A stretch of 64,000 bases of DNA from the NCBI GenBank assembly GCA_029959085.1, contig JARWIR010000002.1:43706233-43770232 (forward strand). The letters are read 5' to 3'. A model generated the notes under the pieces. The model searched no databases. It was not told the origin of the DNA and was given only the letters and a program-made list of their open reading frames with translations. This document shows positions 21,915-34,580 of the stretch, in pieces (within the stretch, counting starts at the first letter, position 1; each line of letters begins with the position of its first letter). Source of the stretch: Nemophila menziesii. Taxonomy: Eukaryota > Streptophyta > Magnoliopsida > Boraginales > Hydrophyllaceae. The translations under genes and the position numbers were made by a program.

Positions 21915-22370
21915 TAGGTATGGCTTGTAATGTGGCTAATAAAATGCTTTAGAAAGACTAGAAGGGGCTGAGACTCTAAAAGGCAACAAAGGTCTTATCT
22001 AAGAACCGCATTAGTCACTTTCTAAACTACACAATTTCGTTACTTTATCACATCTAACACGTTCATTAAATGGGGTTTATCAACTAGCTCAGATCTAATG
22101 GTCTACACACCCATCAAGGCTCCCTAAGATAAAACTTTACTTCTACATCATTGCTTACTAATACTTTCTTTACTATTAAGGTGTGTTTTCATGTTCATAT
22201 TTAGAAGTATACAATACAACTAATTCCCAAACACATTATTTCTATATCATTTACTCACTAAAGTTTATACTTTTAGACCATTAAACACATTCTACATCTT
22301 ATTCCATCTCTAAAAATATTAATTTCTCTTATAAAAATAGTAAATAACATAAATCATAGATGAGAGACAA
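21915..22370. repeat. Sub-repeat B, unit 1
   Basis: Shorter paralogue of sub-repeats A and C, starting with TAGGTATGGCTTGTAATGTGG. It directly abuts the truncated LINE RT remnant. In unit 4 this block carries the SINE insertion. Confidence 0.65.
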
Positions 22371-23640
22371 CGAATCCCCATACCCCAACTCCAAAATGAG
22401 TCTTGTCCCCACGACTCGAAACTGAATTAAAAAGCATTAAAGTTTAAGAGCGTAATGTGTACTTACAGTTGCGAGGGTTGCTCAATTCCCAAGTTATGGG
22501 TTGGCGTTCTCAATCCATTGTGGTCCCTTGATGATGCGCGTGGAGTTCCTCGGTCTTGCAGATTATTCAGAAGTAACCGAGCTTTTCAATTATCAGGAAC
22601 TTCATTGTTTTTCATGTCACAATCCACACTATTTGTTATAACTTTTCTACGTAGGCTTTAGGTGAAGTGTGGTTGGCAACATTAGAAATATCTCAAGAAA
22701 ATATTCGATCTAGGATCGAGAAAAAGTTAATTATATTCGAGCATGAAGTTATGCCCTTTCAAAAAAAATAAACTTTTTTTATAGAGGAGTAGGTTTGGTC
22801 GCGCCCTAGAATGAGCAGGGGTCTCGGCCTAGAATAAATTCACTATTGTTCGAGAGCACCTAGGGGCAAGCCCGCGACCTTTTTTTCCTCATCGCAACCC
22901 AGATTCAGATTTTTCTTTTACTTTCTTGATTTCTCCTTGCCTACACCACGAAATCACGCAAAATTTATAATAATTTTCCTTAATTTTAAGAGTTAATCAC
23001 CTTTGGATCTTGTAAAATTTATAATTCATATGTTACAACTTAGAATCTGGTGATCTTTATAACAAAATTGTAATTCAAGGACCTTTCTGAATCTAAAAGG
23101 ACGCCATCAAATTCCTTGTCGATTTTATGATATATTGAAAATACTACACGTCTCTAAATCTAGACAGAATTGTACATCTTTGATATTTCGAGCATAACTT
23201 TTTCATCTTAAGTCCAAGTTCACTTTTAATACTTCTCAAATTTCACTGACTTTGTGGCCAACAACTTTTATTTGAACAACCAAGCATGAACCCTCACTAA
23301 TAAGCCTCGAAAACGGAAATAAGTGAAGACTTGATTTCTTCTATGACTACTTCACCTTTGCCAAGAGAATTCCTTTTAACGCTTCATCTTGGGGTTGGAC
23401 TTGAATATTCACTTATTGCTTTATATTGGTGCGTCCTAGCATCCATATACCTAAAAGTTTAACACTAAGCAAACAAATTAACGCACAAAATCTCTAAAAA
23501 TAACAATAATTCCAAAACAAAGGAAGAAAGTGCATTACATCAAAATATGATGATTAATCTATTAAATTGTTCAGTTTTAACCCCTAATATGATGTCTCAT
23601 GGAGGGGTTATTTTATCACAAATTAGGAGACATCAATACA
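22371..23640. other. GC-richer block of unknown origin, unit 1
   Basis: Locally higher GC than the rest of the unit, with phrases such as TTGGTCGCGCCCTAGAATGA and GGGGCAAGCCCGCGACC. No equivalent is visible in copy 0 or copy 5. A 68-codon frame at 22455-22661 (MCTYSCEGCSIPKLWVGVLN...) is open in all units, but I recognise no domain and do not call it a gene. Together with GAGCATAACTTTTTCATCTT near 23199 the style resembles non-coding regions of plant LTR retrotransposons. No ORF for gag or pol is present. Confidence 0.45.
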
Positions 23641-24854
23641 CCTAACTCAAATTGTTGTCGTCCCGACAAAATATGAAATAAAAAGCAATAGGGTCGTATC
23701 TAAATTACAGCTGAGTCTACTAAGCGTGAGAGAAGGAGAATGTGAAGAATAGTCCTAAAGCAACTACTTAGAGAGTTTCATGTAACAAAATTTATAAACT
23801 AATTAATATTAATATAATTATCATACAAACGCTCAACACGGGTTAAATTCAAAAATAATTAGTTTTGCAAAGCATGAAGGAGAGGTTCTTTTCGTAGTTT
23901 GATATGGTGGCTATATATTATTAATTGATCCTAACATAGTCTCTAATGGTCCATCTAACTATTCCATATGGGTTCAATCGTCCAAGATCACATAGTTAAG
24001 AATCATAAGACCTTTTAAGTTTGTAATGTAGGATTAGGGACAATATGATTGTATATTTGGATAATGTAGAATGAGCTTTGGAACTCTCCCCACTAACCAT
24101 CAACGAATCTCCCTAGAGGTTGAGTTACTCTTTCATGTGAGATGTCAAGATACTTCTTTCAACATATTTTTTTTTTACTTTTCAATACTTTATTTTATCT
24201 CGGAAAAGGGTGACAATAAAAACAAGTGATTTACGATGAAAAGCATAATTACATAGCTTTAAAAACCCACCCAATAATTTTTTCCATGATCGTATCCAAC
24301 CAACCCTAAATCAAGCTCTAAACGACTGTCTTAGCATCACGATTCGAGTGTGAGTCATATTGAAAAGTCCTATAATCTAATAGGTATGGCTTTTAATGTG
24401 GCTAATAAAAATTTTTAGAAAGACTTGAAGAGGCTGAGATGGATAATAATAAAACAAATTTGGACAACAAGTTAAAAGGCAACATAGGTCTTATCTAAGA
24501 ACCGCCTTAATCACTTTTTAAATTACACAATTTCGTCACTTTATAACCACTAGCATGTCGATTAATTTGTTTTTATCAATGGTCTACCCACCCCTCAAGA
24601 TTCCCTAAGGTCAACTTACTTCTACTATATTCCTTACTAATCATTTCTTTGCTATTAAGGTGAGTTTTTCTTGTTCATATTTCAAAAAATACAATATAAC
24701 TAGTTCCTAAACACATTACTTCTATATCATCTACTCATTAAATTTTATGTTTTTCGGCCAATAAACACATTTTACATCTCATTCCATCTCAATTAAAATT
24801 ATTTTTTCCTAAAAAGAATGTAAATCACATAAAAATGGAGATGATAGACAAAAA
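23641..24854. repeat. Unit 1 tail with sub-repeat C
   Basis: About 24130-24854 parallels sub-repeat A (14100-14880) and ends at the unit junction GACAAAAATATGGGTAAT. The first 490 bp is AT-rich spacer without a visible gene. Confidence 0.65.
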
Positions 24855-26638
24855 TATGGGTAATATTATCACAAACATATAGTCACTCGAAATTAGTTAA
24901 AAACCAAGTCAATTAAATAATATAATCTCAAATTCAATTAAAATAGAAAAGCAATAATAATTGTTAATATAATTACACTCCTAATAGAAAAATTGTGCAT
25001 ATTTAACTTTGGAATAAATACGTTAAAAATAAATCATTGACAAAAGGAATCTAATACTAATTTACTAAAGAATAGAATTGGAGAAGTGTAAAATTGATCC
25101 AACGAAGCTCTAGTTCTTGATTCTTTCTACTCTAGATCCTTTGGAATACTTCTATGATGAATTATACAATGAATATTAAGTCTTTTTCATGTTAGATGTC
25201 ATGATACTTCTTTCAACATATTTTTGTCAATACTTTTTCTTCATCTCGGAAAAGCGATACAGTAAAAACAAGTGATTTATCATCAAAAGCACAACTACGT
25301 AGTTTCAAAAACCCGCTCAATATTGTTCTCCATAATCGTATCTCACCACCCAAAAATTAAACTCTAAAACGACTTTCTTAGCATCACGATTCGAGTGCGG
25401 GTCATATGGAAAAGGTTTATAATCCAATAAGTAAGACTTGTAATGTGGCTAATAAAGAGCTTTAGAAATACTAGAAGGGACTAAGACGGATAATAAAAAA
25501 ATTAAATTTGGACAGCAAACTAAAAGACAACGAATGTCTTATGTAAGAACCGACTTAATATCTTTCTAAACTATACAATTTTGTTACTTTATAACCTCTA
25601 GAACGTTCATTAATTGGGATTTATCAACTAGCTCATATATCATGGTCGACCCCACTAAAGACTCCCTAAGATCAAACTCACTTCTTCCGCATTGCTTACT
25701 AATCTTAAGGTGTGTTTTTTCTGGTTCATATTTCAAAAATACAATATAACTAGTTTCCAACAGATTACTTCTATATCATTTACACACTAAATTTTATACT
25801 TTTAGGCCATTAAACACATTCTACGTCTCATTCCATCTCTTAAAAAAAATTCTAAAAAGACAATGAATCAAATAAGAATGGAGATGAGAGACAAACTGAT
25901 ACAAAAAATTTCAATTATCAAAAAATTAAATTATATATTAAAAGCTAATACTTTAAATTATTAGATAAATATATGTCACTAGATATAAATATGATACTAA
26001 TGTTATGCATTTGTTTAATATCTTATAATACAAATAAATAAATATTATATCCAAAGGATTGATGAAATGTGGTGTTTTTACGAATTGTAAATTAGGTTTG
26101 CCTTATATCTAATATCAAACCTAATAATTTATTTTTTTATTTAAGCCGTCATTGTTCTTTTTCCTCCTCCTCTTTAATCTACTTATTTCGCCATTCTCTG
26201 TTTTGTCTTATCTCTCTCTTTTGTATTTTCCATCCAATATTAGATGGTCTAATATTTACATCACCTCCATTGATCATTAAAACAGAACACATTAGATAAG
26301 TTTTTTATTTTTGTAAGTTTAAAACATGAGGTATGTGTATGAATATAATTGGTGTAGGATCATCCTGGATCCTCTTTGTAAATAGATAATTGTTATTCAA
26401 AATTTATTTATTCTATCGGAATTAATTTCTTCTTATTTAAGATAGTTACTATAGGATCTTTTATTTGTTAGCACAAATTTACAAAATGATTTTGAGTATA
26501 ATTAGAAAAGTTTGTGGATATTGATTCTTTTGATATTAATATTGCTTAATTAATTTTTTTGTTATTTAATTTGTGACTAAAAACACTGTTTAATATATTA
26601 TATGCATAATTATATTGTATTAGAAATTTATTGATAAG

Positions 26639-26662
26639 ATATATATATATATATATATATAT
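26639..26662. repeat. (AT)12 microsatellite, unit 2
   Basis: 24 bp of AT at the position of the 78-bp tract in unit 1, with identical flanks. Confidence 0.97.
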
Positions 26663-27494
26663 TGAACAATATAATTTACCCTTATGAGCACAGAAATATT
26701 ATGGTTGAGTTATATATTTTTTAATCGGTAGATAAATAATATGTATTTATTTTTTCTCTATGCTTTATATTTGTCAATCATCAAAATATCAATTAATATT
26801 TTTTGAACCATAACAAAAATTATTACCTAAGAATTCGCCTTGAATTGAACTGATTACTAACCTTGTTGATTAAATTCATACCATTTTTTTAATAATGAAT
26901 AAATACATATAGAAAGTACGCATCTACGAGGTAGTCTCAAATTGTATATAGTAAAATCTGCTCTAACTATTACATCATGACATTGGTCCTAGCATGAGTT
27001 GTGAAATATTTACACTAAATAAAATGATATCTTCTTCCAATAATTTTTTTTTCATCCTATATTTTGTCACTATTGACAAATAAAATTTGTAGAAGGATAG
27101 AAAAATTGGATTTTTTTAGAGGTCAACTAAGTTTACATTTTTTTTGGTTTTTGGATAGCAATGTCAGATTTGTTTTCTTTCTCTACAATCTATTAATTTA
27201 TTTATCAACATAGTTTACTTAAGTTGAGTTATAAATATATAAAACTGAATCTTTTGAAGCTGAAAGAAATTCTCAAAAGATAATGGATATACATATTTAG
27301 AATTTCTAATTTGGGGATGAAGATTTTATTTGCAATTTGAACAAATGTGCATTCTATTCCAATATTATTTTTACATTGATATGTTTGAAATTCTTTTTTG
27401 GAAAAAACAATAAAATTTTCTATAATTATGAAATAATATATTTATTAATCTATAGATGGTCCTTTTAATTACTCACTGCTAACCCATATTAAAA

Positions 27495-28190
27495 ATGGTA
27501 AGAAGTAAAGGAAGTGCAGAACCATCTCAAATGACACCATTGATGATTTCACGGATGGGGAAATTAAATTATTATCTTCTTCCAGAAGACATCTTCGACA
27601 ATAAGGTAATCTCTGTTAAATCTTGGTGTTCTCTGATCTCATCGGCTCGATTCATCATAATTCACATCTACCAACAATTCCACTTACAATGTCAACCCTT
27701 ATTACTCAAATTCTATATGATTTTAGCTCCTTAGTGAATGCTAAAAAGTTTATTGATTTATAAATAATTTATTCCATTTTAAATTCCCTATTAATGACTT
27801 GTTTTGTGTATCTTTGATGTTAGGTCAGGTACATATATAATTTTAAACCCTTCTTTGAAAAAGTTCCATATATTGTGGTTACCTGATATAACGACAATTG
27901 GGGTGTGCTATACTTATGGGTTCAGGTATGATGAAGTAAATGAAGATTATAAAGTTGTATTACTTGTTGGTGGTCCTGTAGATTATATTGAGACAAAGAT
28001 TTATAATATAAATCATAATTTTTGGAGAACATTGAAGAGTTGTTCAAATGAAAACATTTACAATATGGTAAATGGTCGTTTAGTCTCCAGAAAACTTCAT
28101 TGTCCAACATGTTTGCAGAGGCCAATGGGAGAAGACACTTTGAAGTCTCATTTTGAGACGATTATGTTGATTGAGCATAAACAATCTTAA
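27495..28190 (+). pseudogene. F-box/FBA protein pseudogene, unit 2
   Basis: Same damaged F-box as unit 1 (27495-27734). It differs by a missing C: GGTGTGCT near 27903 where units 1, 3 and 4 have GGTGTCGCT. This joins the two FBA frames, so 27804-28190 reads as one 128-codon open stretch: VRSGTYIILNPSLKKFHILW, then YGFRYDEVNEDYKVVLL and NFWRTLKSCSNENIYN. No in-frame ATG opens this stretch, and several stops separate it from the F-box part in the same frame, so it is still not a working gene. Codon change P to S (CCA to TCA) in SCSNEN is shared with unit 3. Confidence 0.8.
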
Positions 28191-31100
28191 GACAATTTTT
28201 ATAGATTTTCAGAGGATTATGGTGATGCCCAAAACAATTCATTGCCTCATTTTGCAAACTAGAACATCGTCACTCGCAACAACAGGTTAAATATGGTTGT
28301 TTGAAATATTTAAGGTCGATAGTTGTTCTAGTTGTTAATTTAGAGCAAAAGACTCTTCAATATAATAAATATATATAAGTTTAAATTTTGATATATTTTT
28401 AGTTTATTTTTCGTATTGTTCTCATCATTTGTCATTGATCAGTACACTACAATTAGAAATACTATAAATACATAGTTAGTAAAATATTTTTAAAACTTTG
28501 GAAAGACAGGATATATTTAACTATACAGGGACCTCTAGTCAACTTAAATCTCTTTTACCAAGGGACCTATAAGATAAATTGATATAAATATGTATATTAT
28601 CTTATTTATTTAAAATAAATATCACGATAACCAAACTATTACATTTCTTTAAAATATAGGAGGCAATTGAAATCAATATGAAAGACAAGATGAAAAACAA
28701 ACATATATTACACTATTTATAATATAACAAGATCATCTCACAATGTTAAAACATAAATTAAGATGTTAAATTTACACATATATAACTTGAGAACATTTAT
28801 TAGAGTTTTTAAGATATTACTAAATAATTACACTACTTGAATTTTAGGTTCTCAAATTTTTTTAGCAAATTCAGTTACAAAACAATAAATTTTGTCAAAT
28901 ATCACCATATATAAAATTAATAAATATCATATAAAATATCACTTTAGTGCGATAAGAATTTAGACGAGGTTTAAATAAGAATTTAGACAAGGTTTAAATT
29001 ACACATAGGTTTGTACATGTGCTCATTATTGCAGAGTTGTTCTACAACTTCAAAAATATGAAGTCTATTAACTTTCCACAATGAATTTTTTAATGTTACT
29101 TATTAACTCCTTGAGATTAAAATTTTGAACTCATGTTCATAAATCTTTAGAGGTAACTAATTTCTTCATGTAAAGAAAAATCTTATAATTTAGTAGAGAA
29201 TCGAAAAAAAATTCAACAAAAATTATTTTTCTTTAATGAACAATATCATTATATAGTTTTTGGAAAGTTGGGACCTACTAAATATACATTGATTCCAAAT
29301 TTTATCCAATACTTTGACTATAATTTTGGCTAAAATTTTAGCTTTAATTTTTAAATTTGGCTCTAAAAATATCTCTCCCATAAAATAAGCCCAATATTAT
29401 ATTAATATACATTTTTTGCTAATAAATATATATATATTAATATTTAAAATATTAAATTAAATATATTTCATTATCATATAATGAATATAAGCAATAGAAA
29501 TAAGCAAGCTTATCATGCTCGTAAGTGTGAGACCATGTAAGTTCAATGTTAAACTAGTAACAATTAATCTAATTAATCATATATCATGTTTGGCATCTGG
29601 AAACACTTCTCAAAAACCGGATATCATGATTTATCATTTTTATAAAGAACAGATTTAAAAATAATGCATGTACTCCTCTTATCATTACAGTTCCGGGTTA
29701 TCCTAACATATGGTATAACTTCAAATCCTATCAAATTATCAACAAAGTCACAAGTCGATTATCAATAATTAATTAATAGCCTAAGAAATACCTTTCCTAA
29801 TTCATTTTATCACCATAATTTTATACAATTGTTATAATCTTATGATGTTGTATAGCTTAGACACTTTACATATATTTGATAGATTCCATCACAACTCACT
29901 GTTAGTTACAAAAGTGATTAGTTATGTCCAATATTCTTCCGACTAGCATTTGGACAAACCACGAGTCCAATAACTAAACACAACAAGTAAACAAGCAACA
30001 CAACAAGTAAGTAACTATAGAGATGATACCGTGTTAAAGGATTTCCAAGAATTTACGTCCTTATAGAGATTAACCTACTTAACAATTCAGCATGAATAAC
30101 CATTAGGAATTTATTGCGTCGGTTGGTTTGATAATCACATCTCTATGTACATTATCTATACACCTAACTAGATTAACGAGAAATATCGATATTAATCCAA
30201 TAAATATGTGTTAGCTACATATTAATCTATTTGGATCATCAAGGTCCTAACTCGATCATCCTATGATTTTGAAAAATTCAAATAAAGTCCTATGGGATAA
30301 ATTCTATTTATCATAACTCCTAATTATATCTAGATTGTAACATAAATAGTGATCTACAAGTATAATATATAGCCAATAAAATAAATGCATGACACATTTA
30401 TAGAAGAAAACAAGTCCTTTATTTAAATATAAAGTAGCTCATTACAATGTAATTCATCAATATTGTCTAATCTATAAAGAGACGATATGGTATAGGGCTA
30501 ATTCTAACAAAAAAACATTAACCACTTGACAAGAATATTACAAAATGGTAAAATTGAAAATCAAATCAAAAAACTAATCACTATCTATTTTTATTTTTAT
30601 GATCGGAGAGGAGAGAAGATGGTGTGATAATCCTTTTATAATCTCATGATGGATCACAACAATAGAGGATTTGCGCTTCGTTGATCATAAGTGTCTCATG
30701 AGATGAATCTAAAAGACGCTTTGGGAAATGCTATCATCTTTTAACACTTTCATGTTCATATTTTATTTTCATATTCAAACACCTTCGTTCTTATATATAT
30801 TTTTCGAAGATAGTTTATTGTGCAGGGGGTTTGAACCAGCACTTCAATCAACTTCCTTGAACAAAGACATATCTTAGGTTGAATATAGTGAAGTCGATTA
30901 GAACATCTTTTAACACAGAGAACATTGAACTAATGTAAATTATCCACACAAATATTATTTTATTGGAATGTAATTTTATTTTGTAAACAAAAAAATAAAA
31001 ATATGAAAGAAGTCCTACATAAGGGATATCAATATAGATATATGTTGTGCCTATAACTATTAAATAAAAAAAATTACATAATGGAACAATTAAAATTTAA

Positions 31101-31691
31101 AATTTTCTCGTTTAAGAAGAGGGGTCCTATATTTTAAATGTGAAAATTGAAAATTATCTATTCACATAATACGAAGAAGACAACTCTTGATAGTAGTAAA
31201 ATATTTTGATTTCTTCTAATATTCTCTTTTTCATCAATTTTGTGTGCTTAAATACACTTAGTTTGTTTCTATGATGTATTAAATCATACATATTCTTTCA
31301 ACGTTTCTTTTAATTTTATGAAGCTCTATATGAGATTATTCATTTATATTTAACTTATTACGTCAATTATATATCTTTGTCATATGGCAAACACCTTACA
31401 TTGTTAATGGGTCCTTTGCAATTGGATTACATATATAGGTGGCATAATTATTATTTTAAAGAAAATATTTTTTAAATTTTTTGTCAAAAAACATGCATTA
31501 TAACTACACTTATCAATTGAATTCAACCATATATCTTCACTTCTCTGTTGTGCAAACATAAATCTAGTTTTATTGTCGTCTCAATGGAAACACGTAGTAG
31601 TTTTCTTCTCAGGTTTCATGTGACTTCAATTAATGGCTCATCATTTCATATGACTTTATAAAGTTAGTGGAAGAAGATTATACAACCGAGT

Positions 31692-31961
31692 ATGGATATT
31701 ATTGGAAGAATCTCATCAAATCTTATGAGTATCTCAGAAGAACATTCTTTAATTACACAAAATGTAGGACCGTCTTTTTATCACAAAACTCCTTTTTTCG
31801 GAATTAGAATGCTTTGGTGTACTATTTTTATAACTGTACTACCTGTTAAGATTAAGTTGAGCCTAAATATTAGGTTCCAGTTAACATTCATTCCAAAACT
31901 TAAAAACCTACCATATTTTATCCCAACCAAAAATGGCCACTATATATCATCATGCATTTAA
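31692..31961 (+). CDS. Conserved 89-codon ORF, unit 2
   Basis: Same frame as 20745-21014 with S at codon 15. Function unknown; see the unit 1 entry for the doubts. Confidence 0.25.
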   Translation: MDIIGRISSNLMSISEEHSLITQNVGPSFYHKTPFFGIRMLWCTIFITVLPVKIKLSLNIRFQLTFIPKLKNLPYFIPTKNGHYISSCI

Positions 31962-32487
31962 CCTTATCTATACTTAAAAACATCTATTCATAATAGGAAG
32001 ATATAAGAATATATCTGAAAGCATCATCTGTCGATCCACTAAGATAAGCTTCAATTTCCTTGAAAAAATTATCATTTATCGACATGACTCATCAATGATT
32101 TTTTGAAAAATTGTTTTAGAGAATTGGATTATTAGGTGTAAGGTTATCCTTTAAGAAATTAAAGAGTGACACTTTAAAATGTAATTTTTAATGAGGAGGA
32201 ATATAGCAAGATAAAATTTGGTTTCTGTTGCCTAGTTTTATTCAATATTTGCATCTTCTTTAGAGATGGGAGGAATATTAAGTTCTTTAAGCTTTGGATC
32301 TAACTCACTCTATGCTTGAGTGCAATTGGTGAGTTAACTCTTGAAAAAATACCACCAAACTATTAAATTCGTTGCAAGGAACAAGTTATTGAAGATGTTA
32401 AAATAGAGATCGAAACAAACTTTTATAAAAGTAACAAGTAAGAAAATACTCATGTGATGGAAAGAACCACGAATAGAGAAGGGTAAA

Positions 32488-32861
32488 ACTTTATTTACAA
32501 AGTTTTTCTTTGATCCTTGGAAATAGACTTAGGCTTATTATGGATGCTATCATCTCTCCTAATTACGAAGTTTTTTGTTTAAAATGGAGAACCTAGGAAA
32601 ACATGTTGAGATATCATTTTTTTTAAAAGTACAAATCACACAAACATTTTGTGGCAGTTAAACTTGATCTTTCTAAAACTTGATCTTTCTAAACAAATCA
32701 TGCTTATTTGGAATTTCTTCGAAAATTTGGATATGCATAAGAGATTGATTCAATGGATCATTGAATGTATTTCAACTTTCTCTTACGAGATATCTTTCCA
32801 TGGGATATTCTTCAAAGTACCAATCTTTCAAAGGGTATTCGCCAAGGGGCCTCTTTCATAG
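32488..32861 (+). pseudogene. LINE reverse transcriptase remnant, unit 2
   Basis: Same content as in unit 1, including the 16-bp tandem duplication and truncation at the GLRQG-equivalent. Confidence 0.7.
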
Positions 32862-33317
32862 TAGGTATGGCTTGTAATGTGGCTAATAAAATGCTTTAGA
32901 AAGACTAGAAGGGGCTGAGACTCTAAAAGGCAACAAAGGTCTTATCTAAGAACCGCATTAGTCACTTTCTAAACTACACAATTTCGTTACTTTATCACAT
33001 CTAACACGTTCATTAAATGGGGTTTATCAACTAGCTCAGATCTAATGGTCTACACACCCATCAAGGCTCCCTAAGATAAAACTTTACTTCTACATCATTG
33101 CTTACTAATACTTTCTTTACTATTAAGGTGTGTTTTCATGTTCATATTTAGAAGTATACAATACAACTAATTCCCAAACACATTATTTCTATATCATTTA
33201 CTCACTAAAGTTTATACTTTTAGACCATTAAACACATTCTACATCTTATTCCATCTCTAAAAATATTAATTTCTCTTATAAAAATAGTAAATAACATAAA
33301 TCATAGATGAGAGACAA

Positions 33318-34580
33318 CGAATCCCCATACCCCAACTCCAAAATGAGTCTTGTCCCCACGACTCGAAACTGAATTAAAAAGCATTAAAGTTTAAGAGCGT
33401 AATGTGTACTTACAGTTGCGAGGGTTGCTCAATTCCCAAGTTATGGGTTGGCGTTCTCAATCCATTGTGGTCCCTTGATGATGCGCGTGGAGTTCCTCGG
33501 TCTTGCAGATTATTCAGAAGTAACCGAGCTTTTCAATTATCAGGAACTTCATTGTTTTTCATGTCACAATCCACACTATTTGTTATAACTTTTCTACGTA
33601 GGCTTTAGGTGAAGTGTGGTTGGCAACATTAGAAATATCTCAAGAAAATATTCGATCTAGGATCGAGAAAAAGTTAATTATATTCGAGCATGAAGTTATG
33701 CCCTTTCAAAAAAAATAAACTTTTTTTATAGAGGAGTAGGTTTGGTCGCGCCCTAGAATGAGCAGGGGTCTCGGCCTAGAATAAATTCACTATTGTTCGA
33801 GAGCACCTAGGGGCAAGCCCGCGACCTTTTTTTCCTCATCGCAACCCAGATTCAGATTTTTCTTTTACTTTCTTGATTTCTCCTTGCCTACACCACGAAA
33901 TCACGCAAAATTTATAATAATTTTCCTTAATTTTAAGAGTTAATCACCTTTGGATCTTGTAAAATTTATAATTCATATGTTACAACTTAGAATCTGGTGA
34001 TCTTTATAACAAAATTGTAATTCAAGGACCTTTCTGAATCTAAAAGGACGCCATCAAATTCCTTGTCGATTTTATGATATATTGAAAATACTACACGTCT
34101 CTAAATCTAGACAGAATTGTACATCTTTGATATTTCGAGCATAACTTTTTCATCTTAAGTCCAAGTTCACTTTTAATACTTCTCAAATTTCACTGGCTTT
34201 GTGGCCAACAACTTTTATTTGAACAACCAAGCATGAACCCTCACTAATAAGCCTCGAAAACGGAAATAAGTGAAGACTTGATTTCTTCTATGACTACTTC
34301 ACCTTTGCCAAGAGAATTCCTTTTAACGCTTCATCTTGGGGTTGGACTTGAATATTCACTTATTGCTTTATATAGCATCCATATACCTAAAAGTTTAACA
34401 CTAAACAAACAAATTAACGCACAAAATCTCTAAAAATAACAATAATTCCAAAACAAAGGAAGAAAGTGCATTACATCAAAATATGATGATTAATCTATTA
34501 AATTGTTCAGTTTTAACTCCTAATATGATGTCTCATGGAGGGGTTATTTTATCACAAATTAGGAGACATCAATACACCTA
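33318..34580. other. GC-richer block, unit 2
   Basis: As in unit 1, with the roughly 12-bp deletion near 34373. The 68-codon frame 33402-33608 is open; no domain recognised. Confidence 0.45.

Larger units (their letters stand above)
13850..24855 (+). repeat. Tandem array unit 1 (about 11.0 kb)
   Basis: First of four head-to-tail units. The unit begins with ATGGGTAATATTATCAC at 13850 and ends just before the same sequence at 24856. Order within the unit: leader 13850-14100, sub-repeat A about 14100-14880, (AT)39 at 15635-15712, F-box/FBA pseudogene 16546-17242, block R about 18712-19320, 89-codon ORF 20745-21014, LINE RT remnant 21541-21914, sub-repeat B about 21915-22370, GC-richer block 22371-23640, sub-repeat C about 24130-24854. 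It is slightly longer than units 2 and 3 mostly because of its longer (AT)n tract. Confidence 0.95.

Noticed and set aside
22455..22661. 68-codon ORF in the GC-richer block (four copies)
   Set aside because: Starts with ATG-like context only by chance as far as I can see; no recognised domain, and conservation follows from recent duplication. Mentioned in the block entry but not called as a gene.
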